Assembly (NCBI GenBank): GCA_038748365.1
Contig: JBCDIZ010000008.1
Location: forward strand, 62,001 to 126,000
DNA length: 64,000 nt
From: Alterisphingorhabdus sp038748365
Lineage (GTDB): Bacteria; Pseudomonadota; Alphaproteobacteria; Sphingomonadales; Sphingomonadaceae
Direction: 5' to 3'
The position numbers and the translations under genes are program-made. The notes under the pieces were generated by a model. That model had not been told where the DNA came from and did not search any database. It saw only the letters and a program-made list of their open reading frames with translations. Of the stretch, positions 1-16,212 are shown one piece after another. How positions within the stretch are numbered: the stretch's first letter is position 1; every line of letters starts with the position of its first letter.

Positions 1-384
1 GACAAGCTCAAAACTGACACCAGGATTTTCCAGGCACAGTTCGGCCATGGCGGGTACGACAATATGCCCCGCGAGCAATTCCACCGTGGTAATCCGTACC
101 ACGCCCTCCAGCCGCATATCGCCGCCGCTAATGGTGCGCTCTGCCGCGTCCATCTGCTCACGCATCACCTGAGCATGGGCCATGACCTGTTCGCCCAATG
201 GCGTGAGTACAAAGCCGCGCGGCATAGATTGCAGCAGCCGCGCCCCCGCGCGCTGTTCCAGCGCTTTCAGGCGGCGGCCCATGGTCGGCTGGGTTACACC
301 GAGCTGACGCGCTGCGGCCGAAAGACTACCCGTTTCGGCAATCTCCAAAAATGTCTGCAGGTCATTCCAGTCCAGTTTATCCAT
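1..384 (-). CDS. LysR-family transcriptional regulator (N-terminal part, runs off the window)
   Basis: The first 128 residues are visible, beginning at the ATG at 384-382 and staying open to the window edge. Residues 1-60 form a typical LysR winged-helix DNA-binding domain (AARQLGVTQPTMGRRLKALE), followed by the start of the effector-binding domain (residues ~85 onward, VVRITTVELLAGHIV). It is transcribed away from the DoxX gene that begins 100 bp further on. LysR regulators usually control the divergent gene, so it probably regulates the DoxX-pirin-reductase group. The effector is unknown; by context it may be a quinone or other electrophile (inference). Confidence 0.9.
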   Translation of the reverse strand, partial: MDKLDWNDLQTFLEIAETGSLSAAARQLGVTQPTMGRRLKALEQRAGARLLQSMPRGFVLTPLGEQVMAHAQVMREQMDAAERTISGGDMRLEGVVRITTVELLAGHIVVPAMAELCLENPGVSFELV

Positions 385-483
385 GCAAAAACGTATAGTC
401 AGTATAGATTTTTCGTCAATTCCATACAGGAACGATTGCGCCTATCTCCTGTGCATCGCTTCACCGCATTTGGGAGACAGACA

Positions 484-924
484 ATGACACAGACAATTTC
501 AGACGACCCCGACCTAACCGCCTATGGCACCGCGTTACTGCGAGTTTCACTCGGCACCATGCTGGCTGCACATGGCCTGCTCAAGCTGCTGGTCTTCACG
601 CCTGCCGGCACCGCCGCTTTCTTTGAGAGCATCGGTTTTGCCGGGTTCCTCGCCTATCCGGTTATCGCTGCAGAAGTCATCGGCGGCGCTGCCCTGATCC
701 TCGGATTCAAGACTCGCATGGTATCACTTGCGCTGGTGCCGCTGTTGATCGGTGCTACCATCCCGCATGCTGGCAATGGTTGGCTGTTCTCCAGCCCGAA
801 TGGCGGCTGGGAGTTTCCGGTCTTTTGGGCAATCGTGCTGATTGTACAGGCTATGCTGGGCCGTGGTGCCTTCGCTATCGATAGCATGCGCGATCAGGGC
901 ACGCTGCAAGCCCAGCCTGCTTAA
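484..924 (+). CDS. DoxX family membrane protein
   Basis: 146 residues with four hydrophobic segments (about residues 17-37, 47-72, 77-92 and 108-125). The pattern of the DoxX/SURF4-like family is present, including an early LRVSLGTMLAAHGLLKL helix and an FFESIGF segment. DoxX proteins are small inner-membrane proteins linked to redox and thiol stress; their chemistry is poorly defined. The start at 484 was chosen because upstream sequence in the same frame is the divergent LysR gene read backwards. It is followed by pirin and FMN-reductase genes, a recurring neighbourhood in alphaproteobacteria. Confidence 0.85.
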   Translation: MTQTISDDPDLTAYGTALLRVSLGTMLAAHGLLKLLVFTPAGTAAFFESIGFAGFLAYPVIAAEVIGGAALILGFKTRMVSLALVPLLIGATIPHAGNGWLFSSPNGGWEFPVFWAIVLIVQAMLGRGAFAIDSMRDQGTLQAQPA

Positions 925-1009
925 CCTGAATAATTTTCCCCGGGTGTCGGCTTCCCCTCCAGCGGACACCCACCCCTTTTATCAACCCACCAAGTGAAGG
1001 AGACATATT

Positions 1010-1732
1010 ATGTTGGACAAACGCCCATTTGAGACGCTTGGTCACGCCAATCATGGCTGGCTCAACGCCCGGCATCACTTTTCCTTTGGATCCTATTTTG
1101 ACCGGGATCGCATGAACTGGGGCGCGCTGCGCGTATGGAATGATGACGAAATCGCCGCCAAAAGCGGTTTCCCCACCCATCCGCATCAGGACATGGAGAT
1201 TATCACCTATGTCCGTCAGGGCGCGATCACGCACCGCGATTCCATGGGTAATGAGGGCCGCACCGAAGCTGGCGATGTTCAGGTGATGAGCGCTGGCACC
1301 GGGGTTCAGCATAGCGAATTCAACCTCGAAGACGAGGAAACCCGTCTGTTCCAGATCTGGATCATCCCACGCGAGCGCGGTGGTGAACCGCGCTGGGATG
1401 CCCGCGAATTTCCGCGTGGCGACCGGTCTGGCAAGCTCGAAGTGCTGGCCAGCGGCTATGCTGACGATGTTGCAGAAGGCGCGCTAGAAATCCGCGCTGA
1501 TGCCCGGCTCTATGCCGCGACACTGCAAGATGGTGAGAGCGTCACCTATGCCGCACCCGAAGGTCAAGTCGCTTATGCCGTGCCATCCAAAGGCACGTTG
1601 CTGGCCAATGATGTGACGGTGGATACACGCGATGGCATTGCCATTGGCGGCGATGGCCCTGTCACCTTCACCGCCCAGGGCGAGACCGAGATCGTTCTCG
1701 TCGAAACTGCGGACAACATCACCATGCACTAA
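1010..1732 (+). CDS. pirin family cupin protein (YhaK type)
   Basis: 240 residues. The N-terminal half carries the pirin metal-binding pattern: HHFSFGSYFD, then FPTHPHQDMEIITYV (two His and a Glu) and the VQVMSAGTGVQHSE motif. Pirins of this short type (E. coli YhaK, YhhW) are bicupins; some have quercetinase activity and others act as redox sensors. A strong ribosome site (AAGGAG) lies 8 bp before the ATG. The gene lies in the same direction as DoxX and the FMN reductase, and a hairpin follows it. Confidence 0.9.
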   Translation: MLDKRPFETLGHANHGWLNARHHFSFGSYFDRDRMNWGALRVWNDDEIAAKSGFPTHPHQDMEIITYVRQGAITHRDSMGNEGRTEAGDVQVMSAGTGVQHSEFNLEDEETRLFQIWIIPRERGGEPRWDAREFPRGDRSGKLEVLASGYADDVAEGALEIRADARLYAATLQDGESVTYAAPEGQVAYAVPSKGTLLANDVTVDTRDGIAIGGDGPVTFTAQGETEIVLVETADNITMH

Positions 1733-1738
1733 CCACGT

Positions 1739-1775
1739 TCAGGGTCAGGCGAAAGCCTGGCCCTGATTTGTTTTA
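1739..1775 (+). terminator. intrinsic terminator after the pirin gene
   Basis: A 12-bp stem (TCAGGGTCAGGC at 1739-1750, GCCTGGCCCTGA at 1755-1766, one T/C mismatch that becomes a U-G pair in RNA) closes on a GAAA tetraloop. The T-rich tract TTTGTTTT follows. It falls between pirin and the reductase, so it may only partly terminate or may set their ratio. Confidence 0.65.
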
Positions 1776-1805
1776 CCCCCTGACAGACCCCAAAGGAGAT
1801 TACTC

Positions 1806-2375
1806 ATGACCATATTGCATATCGATTCCAGCGCCCTGACCGATGGCTCTTCAAGCCGAAAAATGACGCGCGCCATCGTTGATCAGCTTGCACATGACGA
1901 AGTGATTTATCGCGATGTTGCCAAAGGCCTGCCTTTTGTCACCGAAGACTGGGTAGGAGCCAACTTTACCGATGATGCAGAGCGTAGCGACCTGCAGAAA
2001 GAGGTATTAGCGCTATCCGATAGCCTGATCGATGAACTGGAGCGCGCCGACACCATCGTTATCGGCGCCCCGGTCTATAATTTCGGCATCGCCGCATCGC
2101 TCAAGGCCTGGATTGATCTGATCGCACGGGCCCGTAAAACGTTTCGCTATACCGAGACTGGCCCGGAAGGTTTGTTGCAGGGCAAGAAAGCCTATATCGC
2201 TATTTCCTCAGGTGGCACAGAAATCGGCAGCGCCATCGATTTTAATAGCGGCTATCTGAAACACATTATGGCTTTTCTGGGTATTGATGATGTGACTATC
2301 GTTGCCGCCGGGCAACAAATGATGCTGGGCGAAGAGCCATTGAAGCAAGCAATGGAGACTATCGCTGCACTGTGA
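1806..2375 (+). CDS. FMN-dependent NADH:quinone/azo oxidoreductase (AzoR family)
   Basis: 189 residues of flavodoxin-like fold. The N-terminal ILHIDSSALTDGSSSRKMT loop binds the FMN phosphate, APVYNFGIAASLKAWIDLI is the family signature around residue 95, and AISSGGTEIGS follows at about 136. AzoR enzymes reduce quinones and azo compounds by two electrons using NADH. The length is slightly short compared with E. coli AzoR (201). It is preceded by AAAGGAG and lies with DoxX and pirin behind a divergent LysR gene, which fits a quinone/electrophile defence unit. Confidence 0.9.
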   Translation: MTILHIDSSALTDGSSSRKMTRAIVDQLAHDEVIYRDVAKGLPFVTEDWVGANFTDDAERSDLQKEVLALSDSLIDELERADTIVIGAPVYNFGIAASLKAWIDLIARARKTFRYTETGPEGLLQGKKAYIAISSGGTEIGSAIDFNSGYLKHIMAFLGIDDVTIVAAGQQMMLGEEPLKQAMETIAAL

Positions 2376-2410
2376 GTGCGCAATGACTCTTCTATCGTTT
2401 ATGGAAGATA

Positions 2411-2487
2411 TTAGGGGTGGTTTTGAGTAGCAAAGCTGCGCGCTCTAGCAGACCCACCCCCGGCCCCTCCTGCGAAGGGAAGGGAGA
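2411..2487. repeat. degenerate family B palindromic element
   Basis: The left part TTAGGGGTGG (2411-2420) and the right part CAGACCCACCCCCGGCCCC (from ~2449) match the core of the elements at 19455-19616 and 54269-54366. The outer CCCTCCC/GGGAGGG hairpins are decayed here. It lies in the 524-bp gap between the reductase and the DUF6607 gene, where no gene is visible. Confidence 0.6.
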
Positions 2488-2493
2488 ATAAGA

Positions 2494-2554
2494 GCTCCAC
2501 CCAGCGCAGCGATGGAGAGAATACATAAATATGTATATAAGCGCTGGGTGGAGC
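2494..2554. repeat. perfect 14-bp inverted repeat with nested hairpin
   Basis: GCTCCACCCAGCGC (2494-2507) and its exact reverse complement (2541-2554) enclose 33 bp. That spacer contains a second palindrome, ATACATA/TATGTAT. There is no poly-T tail, so it is not an obvious terminator. It directly abuts the family B element. Confidence 0.7.
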
Positions 2555-2735
2555 CACAAGCTATGCTGACGGAATTGGGCTTTTACCCCTAAACGCCCCC
2601 CGCCAACTCAGCGTTGCCTCGTAATTTCGTCCCGGCTGACTGATGCCAGCAGTGACTATTTCAACATCCCAGCCGGTACCAACAGGGTGTCAAAATCATA
2701 GCTCCTCTAAACCAATCTTATCCCGAAATATTCTT

Positions 2736-2753
2736 ATAATGCGAATCGTTATC
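2736..2753 (+). promoter_or_regulatory. Fur box upstream of the DUF6607 gene
   Basis: ATAATGCGAATCGTTATC matches the classical Fur consensus ATAATGATAATCATTATC at 15 of 18 positions. It lies about 150 bp before the ATG of the DUF6607 gene in a locally AT-rich stretch suitable for a promoter. It implies that iron, acting through Fur, represses this gene. Confidence 0.7.
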
Positions 2754-2899
2754 AATGCTTCAATAACGACATTGCCGATCATTGCAACTAAGAATTGTTT
2801 GCATTAGAGATTTTTTTGGATATTGCTTTTTTCCAGCAAGTCCTTCAAATTCTCTATGCCCTTGATGGTGCCTTGAGGGCAAAACCAAGGAAGACCCCT

Positions 2900-3931
2900 A
2901 TGATCCGCTCAACATCCCCTCTCAGCCAGCACACGATCCGGCTGGTCTGTGCCGCCGCGCTTGCCGCCGCAGCCCCGGCAACATCTGCATTGGCACAAAG
3001 CGATAGTATGCAGCTTGCTGCTGAAGCGCAGAAGCTGGCCTTTCAAGCTGATCGTGCTGATATTCTGGCTATGGCGGGCGATTACAAAGTCCGCTTTGAC
3101 ATGCAGGAGACTACGCCCTGGGTTGAGGATTATGAGCCGCTCGACCGCAAGATTTCCGGCGGTCATGAATCGGTACGCGTTGTCGAGGACACCGGCACCA
3201 AGATCATTCTGCAACATCTGTTAGTGGTCGAAATGCCCGATGGCGAGAATTTCATCGTCAAGCATTGGCGGCAGGATTGGGAATATGAGCCCGAGGCATT
3301 GCTAGTCTATTCGAGCGCCGGGGAATGGACACTTGATCCGATCGACGTGGCAACCCGCAAGGGCAAATGGTCACAGACCGTCTATCAGGTCGATGACAGT
3401 CCACGCTATGCCGGTATTGGCGAATGGAAAGAGGAAGCAGGCGTCCGTCGCTGGACCTCCAATTGGACATGGCGCCCACAGGCCCGCCGCGACGCCATTC
3501 GCGAGACGCCCTATGACCGCTATCTCGGTATCAACCGTCACTCGCAAATGCCGAGAGGCTGGATCCATTTTCAGGACAATACCAAAATGGGCATGGTCGA
3601 TGGCGAACTGAAACCGATCGTGCAGGAATATGTGCTGAACACCTATACCAAGTTCGACGATTATGACACTGCCGCTGCCGATGACTACTGGAAGTCGACC
3701 GCCGATTACTGGCAAGTCGTCCGCGCCGAATGGGACATGTTGCTCAGCAACAAGGGCAAGATTGCAGTCACCGAATATGGCCCGACCGGAACGGTAATTT
3801 CCGGCGAACTGCTCGAAATGGGTACCAAAATTCACAACGGCGAAATGGAAACCGCCGCCGCCATCACCCGCGCCAAAGAGCTGATTGGTAGCGACAACCT
3901 CCGCCTCGCAGCGGCTAAATTGAGTGAGTAA
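2900..3931 (+). CDS. DUF6607 family secreted protein, probably iron-regulated
   Basis: 343 residues with a Sec signal peptide ending near ATSALAQ (residues ~30-36). The mature part carries features I associate with DUF6607 proteins: DRADILAMAGDYKVRFDMQE, the KHWRQDWEYEP strand, KGKWSQTVYQVDDSPRY, and NRHSQMPRGWIHFQDN. Tryptophan and tyrosine are abundant. The family has no established function; it is often found near iron or haem uptake genes, and the Fur box upstream agrees with that. The ATG at 2900 was chosen over an in-frame upstream start because the signal peptide and an AAGGAAG ribosome site fit it. It converges on rpoC. Confidence 0.8.
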   Translation: MIRSTSPLSQHTIRLVCAAALAAAAPATSALAQSDSMQLAAEAQKLAFQADRADILAMAGDYKVRFDMQETTPWVEDYEPLDRKISGGHESVRVVEDTGTKIILQHLLVVEMPDGENFIVKHWRQDWEYEPEALLVYSSAGEWTLDPIDVATRKGKWSQTVYQVDDSPRYAGIGEWKEEAGVRRWTSNWTWRPQARRDAIRETPYDRYLGINRHSQMPRGWIHFQDNTKMGMVDGELKPIVQEYVLNTYTKFDDYDTAAADDYWKSTADYWQVVRAEWDMLLSNKGKIAVTEYGPTGTVISGELLEMGTKIHNGEMETAAAITRAKELIGSDNLRLAAAKLSE

Positions 3932-3977
3932 AAGGCGAGTAACTGACGCGCTTTAGGCTTCAACTGATCTAACTTGC

Positions 3978-4051
3978 CCGTTCGCCTTGAGCGAAGTCGA
4001 GAGGCCCTTGCAAGTGGAAAACAGTGTCTCGACTACGCTCGACACGAACGG
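3978..4051. repeat. family A palindromic element, copy 1
   Basis: A 74-bp imperfect palindrome bounded by CCGTTCG and CGAACGG. The inner arms GAGCGAAGTCGAGA and TCTCGACTACGCTC pair to form a long hairpin. The same structure and length occur at 14753-14826, and an enlarged copy at 51363-51490. It sits between the convergent DUF6607 and rpoC genes. Confidence 0.85.
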
Positions 4052-4100
4052 AAACTGCTCTAAGCTATTTAGTAAACGCTCTAGCACAACCCGCATACGA

Positions 4101-4134
4101 AAAAGCCCCGCCAGATCGCTCTGGCGGGGCTTTT
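4101..4134. terminator. bidirectional intrinsic terminator for rpoC
   Basis: A perfect 14-bp stem, AAAAGCCCCGCCAG and CTGGCGGGGCTTTT, with a 6-base loop. T runs follow on both strands, so it can end both rpoBC from the minus strand and the DUF6607 transcript from the plus strand. Confidence 0.9.
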
Positions 4135-4168
4135 CATTTCTGTCAGCCCAGTAGCCGACGCAGCGCGA

Positions 4169-8356
<4,188 letters not shown>

Positions 8357-8435
8357 GTTGCTGTCCTCATCAGGGCTTTTCGCCCCATAAAATTCTTGGG
8401 TTCAGGTGGCGGGGCGGCCAGCGCCGCCCGACCCC

Positions 8436-12860
<4,425 letters not shown>

Positions 12861-13116
12861 GGATGCATTCGCCCTTATTTGCATCGGCCCGCACATTTAC
12901 GCGCCGGAAGAGTGTCACCGCGCCGGGCAGCAGAGATGCTGGCGGAACGGCCTTATGATTTTCTGCGGCGTGAAAACGACAAAAGCCACGTCTTTCCAGC
13001 AAGCCTATGGCCTGAGAGAAAATCGCAGCTTTGCGTCGTTAAAGTTCCCGAAGTTCATTCCTGTGAACAGCCCCGCGCACAAGCTGCCCATGTCTCGAAA
13101 TTTCGGAAGTGAGAGG

Positions 13117-13145
13117 GATATAGGCATCTGTTGGATTCGCGTCAA
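13117..13145 (-). promoter_or_regulatory. predicted sigma-70 promoter of rpoBC
   Basis: On the minus strand TTGACG (13145-13140) and TATATC (13122-13117) are separated by exactly 17 bp. The start of transcription would be near 13110, giving rpoBC a ~250-nt leader. The remainder of the 430-bp gap between rpoB and the next gene shows no convincing ORF or other signal. Confidence 0.65.
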
Positions 13146-13213
13146 GAGGTGGGGTGAACAAGACCAAGCGGAGTCACCCTCAAGCGAGAATACAGTCTGA
13201 AAAGGCTTAATTT

Positions 13214-13273
13214 TTATTGTTTTTCAATAATACTCTTGACGTTTTTCGATATATCTTTATTGATTATCAATAA
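13214..13273. promoter_or_regulatory. paired operators TTATTG-N5-CAATAA before the DUF2975-HTH operon
   Basis: Two identical inverted repeats, TTATTG-N5-CAATAA, lie at 13214-13230 and 13257-13273. Their starts are 43 bp apart, about four helical turns. Between them is a possible -35 element, TTGACG (13236-13241). The second ends 18 bp before the chosen ATG. This looks like a cooperative binding site pair for the small HTH protein encoded by the second gene of the operon (inference). Confidence 0.6.
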
Positions 13274-13291
13274 GAAATGGAGAATCGTGAT

Positions 13292-13861
13292 ATGTCGACA
13301 TCGGAACAAGAGGCAATCAAGAATGATGCGGTGCTGAAGCTTGCCCGAGGCATCATTATTTTCGCACAATGGGCGACCATATTCGCCGGGATTATAATCC
13401 TGCTGGCCATCCCATTTCTGTTTATTTTTTCCGGCGAGGTGCTTGATGGCTTAGCCAAGATTTTGATCAAGAAACCTGATTTTATGCCCCTTTTAGCGGT
13501 GGCAGGCTTCATGGTTGCCGGGATATTCACTTTAATATTGGTCTATTTCTTCCTTCATCGCTTGAGAATGATTGTCGAATCCGTAGGCGAGGGTGACCCG
13601 TTTGTTCCCGCCAATGCCATGCGACTGCGCGGTATGGGACTGGCCGTATTGGCCATAGAGGCAATAGCCTTTTTCGGCCAGTTTATCGCCGCGGCTGTGA
13701 TTGCGGCTTATGGCGGTGTGCAGGAAACCGCCAGTGCAAGTCTGGAAATCAATATCGAGATACCGCTTCAGGGCATATTGCTTGGCCTATTGCTGATTGT
13801 GCTTGCCCGCGTGTTTGATCACGGCACGGCGATGCGCTCTGATCTGGAAGGAACGGTCTGA
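13292..13861 (+). CDS. DUF2975 family membrane protein
   Basis: 189 residues with four predicted membrane segments (about residues 20-50, 66-88, 112-140 and 158-178). The family signature is the loop after the second helix, FFLHRLRMIVESVGEGDPFV with NAMRLRGMG. The ATG at 13292 was preferred because GGAG lies 9 bases before it; the in-frame ATG at 13277 has no such site. Its stop overlaps the start of the HTH gene (TGATG). DUF2975 genes are commonly paired with a YozG-like HTH regulator, as here. The function is unknown. Confidence 0.85.
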   Translation: MSTSEQEAIKNDAVLKLARGIIIFAQWATIFAGIIILLAIPFLFIFSGEVLDGLAKILIKKPDFMPLLAVAGFMVAGIFTLILVYFFLHRLRMIVESVGEGDPFVPANAMRLRGMGLAVLAIEAIAFFGQFIAAAVIAAYGGVQETASASLEINIEIPLQGILLGLLLIVLARVFDHGTAMRSDLEGTV

Positions 13862-14079
13862 TGCCGATTACCGTAAAGCTCGATGATCTGCTGCATGACA
13901 AGCGCATGACCCTGACCGAATTGTCAGAAGAGGTAGGCCTCACCATGGCCAATCTGTCGATCCTCAAAACCGGCAAGGCCAAAGCGATCCGCTTTTCGAC
14001 ACTGGAATCGATCTGCGCGGTGCTGGAATGCCAGCCGGGTGATTTGCTTGGCTATGAGGAAGATGATGATGACCAATAA
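13861..14079 (+). CDS. small XRE/YozG-type HTH regulator
   Basis: 72 residues consisting of one helix-turn-helix domain: KLDDLLHDKRMTLTELSEEV, then VGLTMANLSILKTGKAKAIR as the recognition region, and CAVLECQPGDLLGYEEDD. This is the Cro/CI-like family that accompanies DUF2975 proteins. It starts on the stop codon of the DUF2975 gene, so the two are translationally coupled. It probably binds the two TTATTG-N5-CAATAA sites upstream of the operon. Confidence 0.9.
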   Translation: MPITVKLDDLLHDKRMTLTELSEEVGLTMANLSILKTGKAKAIRFSTLESICAVLECQPGDLLGYEEDDDDQ

Positions 14080-14734
14080 CCTCTCAGAAAACCGCGCAGG
14101 CGGGCTTGCGGCATTGTTTTGCGCACTCAGCTATGTTTCCGGCTTTGGTTTATTCTTCGGCTTCCTTGATCGTAGCGGCTATGAAGGCCTGTCGGGCAAT
14201 CTGGCCTTTGCTCTCGACAATCAGCTAGTCATAGCACTGGCGATGATTGCGCTCTATCTCGCCTTCGGTATTGCGCTCACCGTCCTGGTGGTTGCACTTC
14301 ATCGCCGCAGCGGCAGTGATGATTTTATCATGCAGATCGCCACCAGCTTCGGGCTGGTCTGGGTCGGGCTGGTACTGGCCAGCGGCATGACCGGACTGAT
14401 CGGATTGCAGACCGTGGCTGCTATCGCCATCCAGGATTATATGACCGCTGCCACTATCTGGTCCGCCGTCGGAATTGTGCAATCAGCCCTTGGCGGCGGC
14501 ATTGAGCTGGTCGGTGGGCTATGGATGCTGATGATCTGCGTCGTCGCGCTACGTGACAAGCTACTGCCAGCATGGCTTAACTGGCCGGGTATCATCATCG
14601 CCGTGACAGGCATCATTACCATGGTGCCCGGACTTGGCGATTTTGCGATGCTGTTCGGCATAGGCCAGATCTTCTGGCTGACAGCATTGGGCATTATCAT
14701 GATCCGCCGCCCAAAGATGGTTTTGACGATTTAG
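14069..14734 (+). CDS. multi-pass membrane protein of unknown function
   Basis: 221 residues and about six hydrophobic helices, beginning MTNNLSENRAGG. It resembles DUF4386-type membrane proteins (early AALFCALSYVSGFGLFFGFL, late ITMVPGLGDFAMLFGIGQIFW), but I am not certain of the family. Three consecutive in-frame ATGs (14063, 14066, 14069) precede it; the third is best placed relative to GAGGAAG. It overlaps the HTH gene by 11 bp, so it is the third gene of that operon. Confidence 0.7.
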   Translation: MTNNLSENRAGGLAALFCALSYVSGFGLFFGFLDRSGYEGLSGNLAFALDNQLVIALAMIALYLAFGIALTVLVVALHRRSGSDDFIMQIATSFGLVWVGLVLASGMTGLIGLQTVAAIAIQDYMTAATIWSAVGIVQSALGGGIELVGGLWMLMICVVALRDKLLPAWLNWPGIIIAVTGIITMVPGLGDFAMLFGIGQIFWLTALGIIMIRRPKMVLTI

Positions 14735-14752
14735 GCCTACTAGCCCAACCAC

Positions 14753-14826
14753 CCGTTCGCCTCGAGCGAAGTCGAGAGGCCGGTGCATTTGGAGAGCAGT
14801 GTCTCGACTACGCTCGACACGAACGG
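14753..14826. repeat. family A palindromic element, copy 2
   Basis: 74 bp, CCGTTCG to CGAACGG, the same length and arm structure as copy 1 at 3978-4051. Only the loop differs appreciably. It lies between the convergent membrane-protein gene and rplL. Confidence 0.85.
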
Positions 14827-14836
14827 AGTCTGAAAC

Positions 14837-14872
14837 AAAAAAGGCGGCACCCCTTGGGGCACCGCCTTTTTT
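14837..14872. terminator. intrinsic terminator of rplJL
   Basis: AAAAAAGGCGG...CCGCCTTTTTT with an inner CCCC-TT-GGGG hairpin and a two-base internal mismatch (CA opposite CA). There are T runs on both strands, so it can act for rplL and for the convergent plus-strand operon. Confidence 0.85.
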
Positions 14873-14894
14873 GTAAGCGAAATAATCGCAAGAC

Positions 14895-15275
14895 TTATTT
14901 GAGCTCGACGGTACCGCCAGCAGCTTCGATCTTGCTCTTGATTTCTTCGGCTTCGTCCTTGGTCGCGCCTTCCTTGACGGTCTTCGGAGCGCCTTCGACC
15001 AGAGCCTTGGCTTCGCCCAGACCCAGACCGGTGATCGCACGAACTTCCTTGATCACCTGGATCTTCTTGCCGCCGTCGCCGGTCAGAACGACTTCGAATT
15101 CGTCCTTTTCTTCAGCAGCAGCGCCACCGGCATCACCACCGCCAGGAGCAGCAGCAACAGCAACAGCAGCAGAAGCAGAAACGCCCCACTTTTCTTCCAG
15201 AGCCTTGGACAGCTCAGCAGCTTCAAGAACGGTCAGCTCGGAAAGCTGCTCAACGAGTTTTTCAATATCAGCCAT
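14895..15275 (-). CDS. rplL: 50S ribosomal protein L7/L12
   Basis: 126 residues with the N-terminal dimerisation helices (IEKLVEQLSELTVLEAAELS), an alanine/glycine-rich hinge at residues ~36-55, and the conserved C-terminal domain EKDEFEVVLTGDGGKKIQVI and KEVRAITGLGLGEAKALVE. It forms the ribosomal stalk that recruits translation GTPases, binding to L10. It follows rplJ by 62 bp and ends in a strong terminator, so it is not co-transcribed with rpoB. Confidence 0.99.
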   Translation of the reverse strand: MADIEKLVEQLSELTVLEAAELSKALEEKWGVSASAAVAVAAAPGGGDAGGAAAEEKDEFEVVLTGDGGKKIQVIKEVRAITGLGLGEAKALVEGAPKTVKEGATKDEAEEIKSKIEAAGGTVELK

Positions 15276-15337
15276 TTTTCATATTCCTTCAAAATTCAGT
15301 GATGTTTCAAATTCGGATAGTCTTGATCCGAAGAACC

Positions 15338-15856
15338 TTATGCGTCCTCTTTCGCGGCATAGGCGCCGAAAACGCGCGCCAGCTGGCCGGCCGGAGCCTG
15401 CGCCACCTGGGCGAGCTTCGTCGCCGGTGCGTTGAGGAGGCCGACAATCTTGCCACGCAGTTCGTCGAGCGACGGCATCGAGGCCAGCGACTTGACGCCA
15501 GCAACATCGAGCACGGTTTCGCCCATAGAGCCGCCAACGATCTCGAGCTTGTCGTTACCCTTGGCGAACTCAACGACCACCTTGGCCGCCGCAACCGGAT
15601 CATCCGAGCTAGCCAGAGCGGTCGGGCCGCTCAGCAGATCGGAAATACCGGAATAAGGCGTGCCTTCAATGGCGCGCTTGGCAAGACGGTTCTTCGCAAC
15701 TTTATAAGCAGCACCGGCTTCACGCATCTTGCTACGCAGATCGGATGACTCAGCAACCGTGAGGCCCAGATTGCGTGTCACCACAACAACCCCGGTCTCG
15801 CCTGCAAATACCGTGTTCAGCTCGGCAACGGCCTGTTCTTTTTGCGAACGATCCAT
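15338..15856 (-). CDS. rplJ: 50S ribosomal protein L10
   Basis: 172 residues from the ATG at 15856 (MDRSQKEQAVAELNTVF), preceded by AAGGAG. It contains TVAESSDLRSKMREAGAAYKVAKNRL, the rRNA-binding part, and the C-terminal helix that anchors L7/L12 dimers. In many bacteria the L10-L7/L12 complex represses its own mRNA by binding the leader, and the ~275-nt leader here could serve that role. Confidence 0.98.
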   Translation of the reverse strand: MDRSQKEQAVAELNTVFAGETGVVVVTRNLGLTVAESSDLRSKMREAGAAYKVAKNRLAKRAIEGTPYSGISDLLSGPTALASSDDPVAAAKVVVEFAKGNDKLEIVGGSMGETVLDVAGVKSLASMPSLDELRGKIVGLLNAPATKLAQVAQAPAGQLARVFGAYAAKEDA

Positions 15857-16131
15857 GCCATTCTCCTTGTCTGGCCGCACCGCATGAATTGGCACGATGC
15901 AACCGCATTACAAATGCCGCACCAGACGCATGGCCTGAGCACAGCAGTGAATGTCCGTGTGGGGGAAGACTTTGCCTGTAATGCGGAACATTGACCGCAA
16001 ACAAGGCACGGTGAGGAACACCAGGGTTCATCACTGAAAATGCTATCCCCGTCTAGGCTGGAAATTAAGAGAGGCCAATTCCCCTCACCAACTGTCTCGG
16101 ACGGTGACCGGTTACTCGCGCAACCGTTCGG
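15857..16131 (-). other. long 5' leader of rplJL, possible L10 autoregulatory RNA
   Basis: If the predicted promoter is right, the rplJ mRNA begins near 16131 and carries a ~275-nt untranslated leader. No ORF here is convincing. Leaders of rplJL operons often fold into the L10-L7/L12 binding site. I did not fold it, so this is by analogy only. Confidence 0.35.
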
Positions 16132-16137
16132 GAAGCG

Positions 16138-16165
16138 CACATACAAGGATGCGACGGAGAGTCAA
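16138..16165 (-). promoter_or_regulatory. predicted promoter of rplJL
   Basis: On the minus strand TTGACT (16165-16160) and TATGTG (16143-16138) are 16 bp apart, followed by CGC. The -10/discriminator string TATGTGCGC is identical at the rplK promoter (20968-20995). Confidence 0.55.
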
Positions 16166-16177
16166 GGATGAAGACTA

Positions 16178-16212
16178 TTGACATAGGATCATATATGTAA
16201 CTACTTACCTAT
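16178..16212 (+). promoter_or_regulatory. promoter/operator region of the MarR gene
   Basis: TTGACA (16178-16183) begins the region. ATAGG (16183-16187) and CCTAT (16208-16212) form outer inverted arms, and GTAA/TTAC (16197-16208) an inner pair, directly before the ATG. This fits MarR autoregulation. No Shine-Dalgarno site precedes the ATG at 16213, so the mRNA may be nearly leaderless. Confidence 0.45.

Noticed and set aside
64..483. N-terminal extension joining the DoxX protein to upstream sequence
   Set aside because: This stretch is the divergent LysR gene read on the opposite strand; the DoxX start at 484 fits the family.
2795..2899. Upstream extension of the DUF6607 protein
   Set aside because: It would bury the signal peptide; the ATG at 2900 has a good ribosome site.
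14561..15040. 159-codon minus-strand ORF spanning repeat A2 and the start of the rplL region
   Set aside because: Its middle part is the chance translation of the palindrome (VERSRDT/LDFARGER), and the rest lies antisense or out of frame to real genes.
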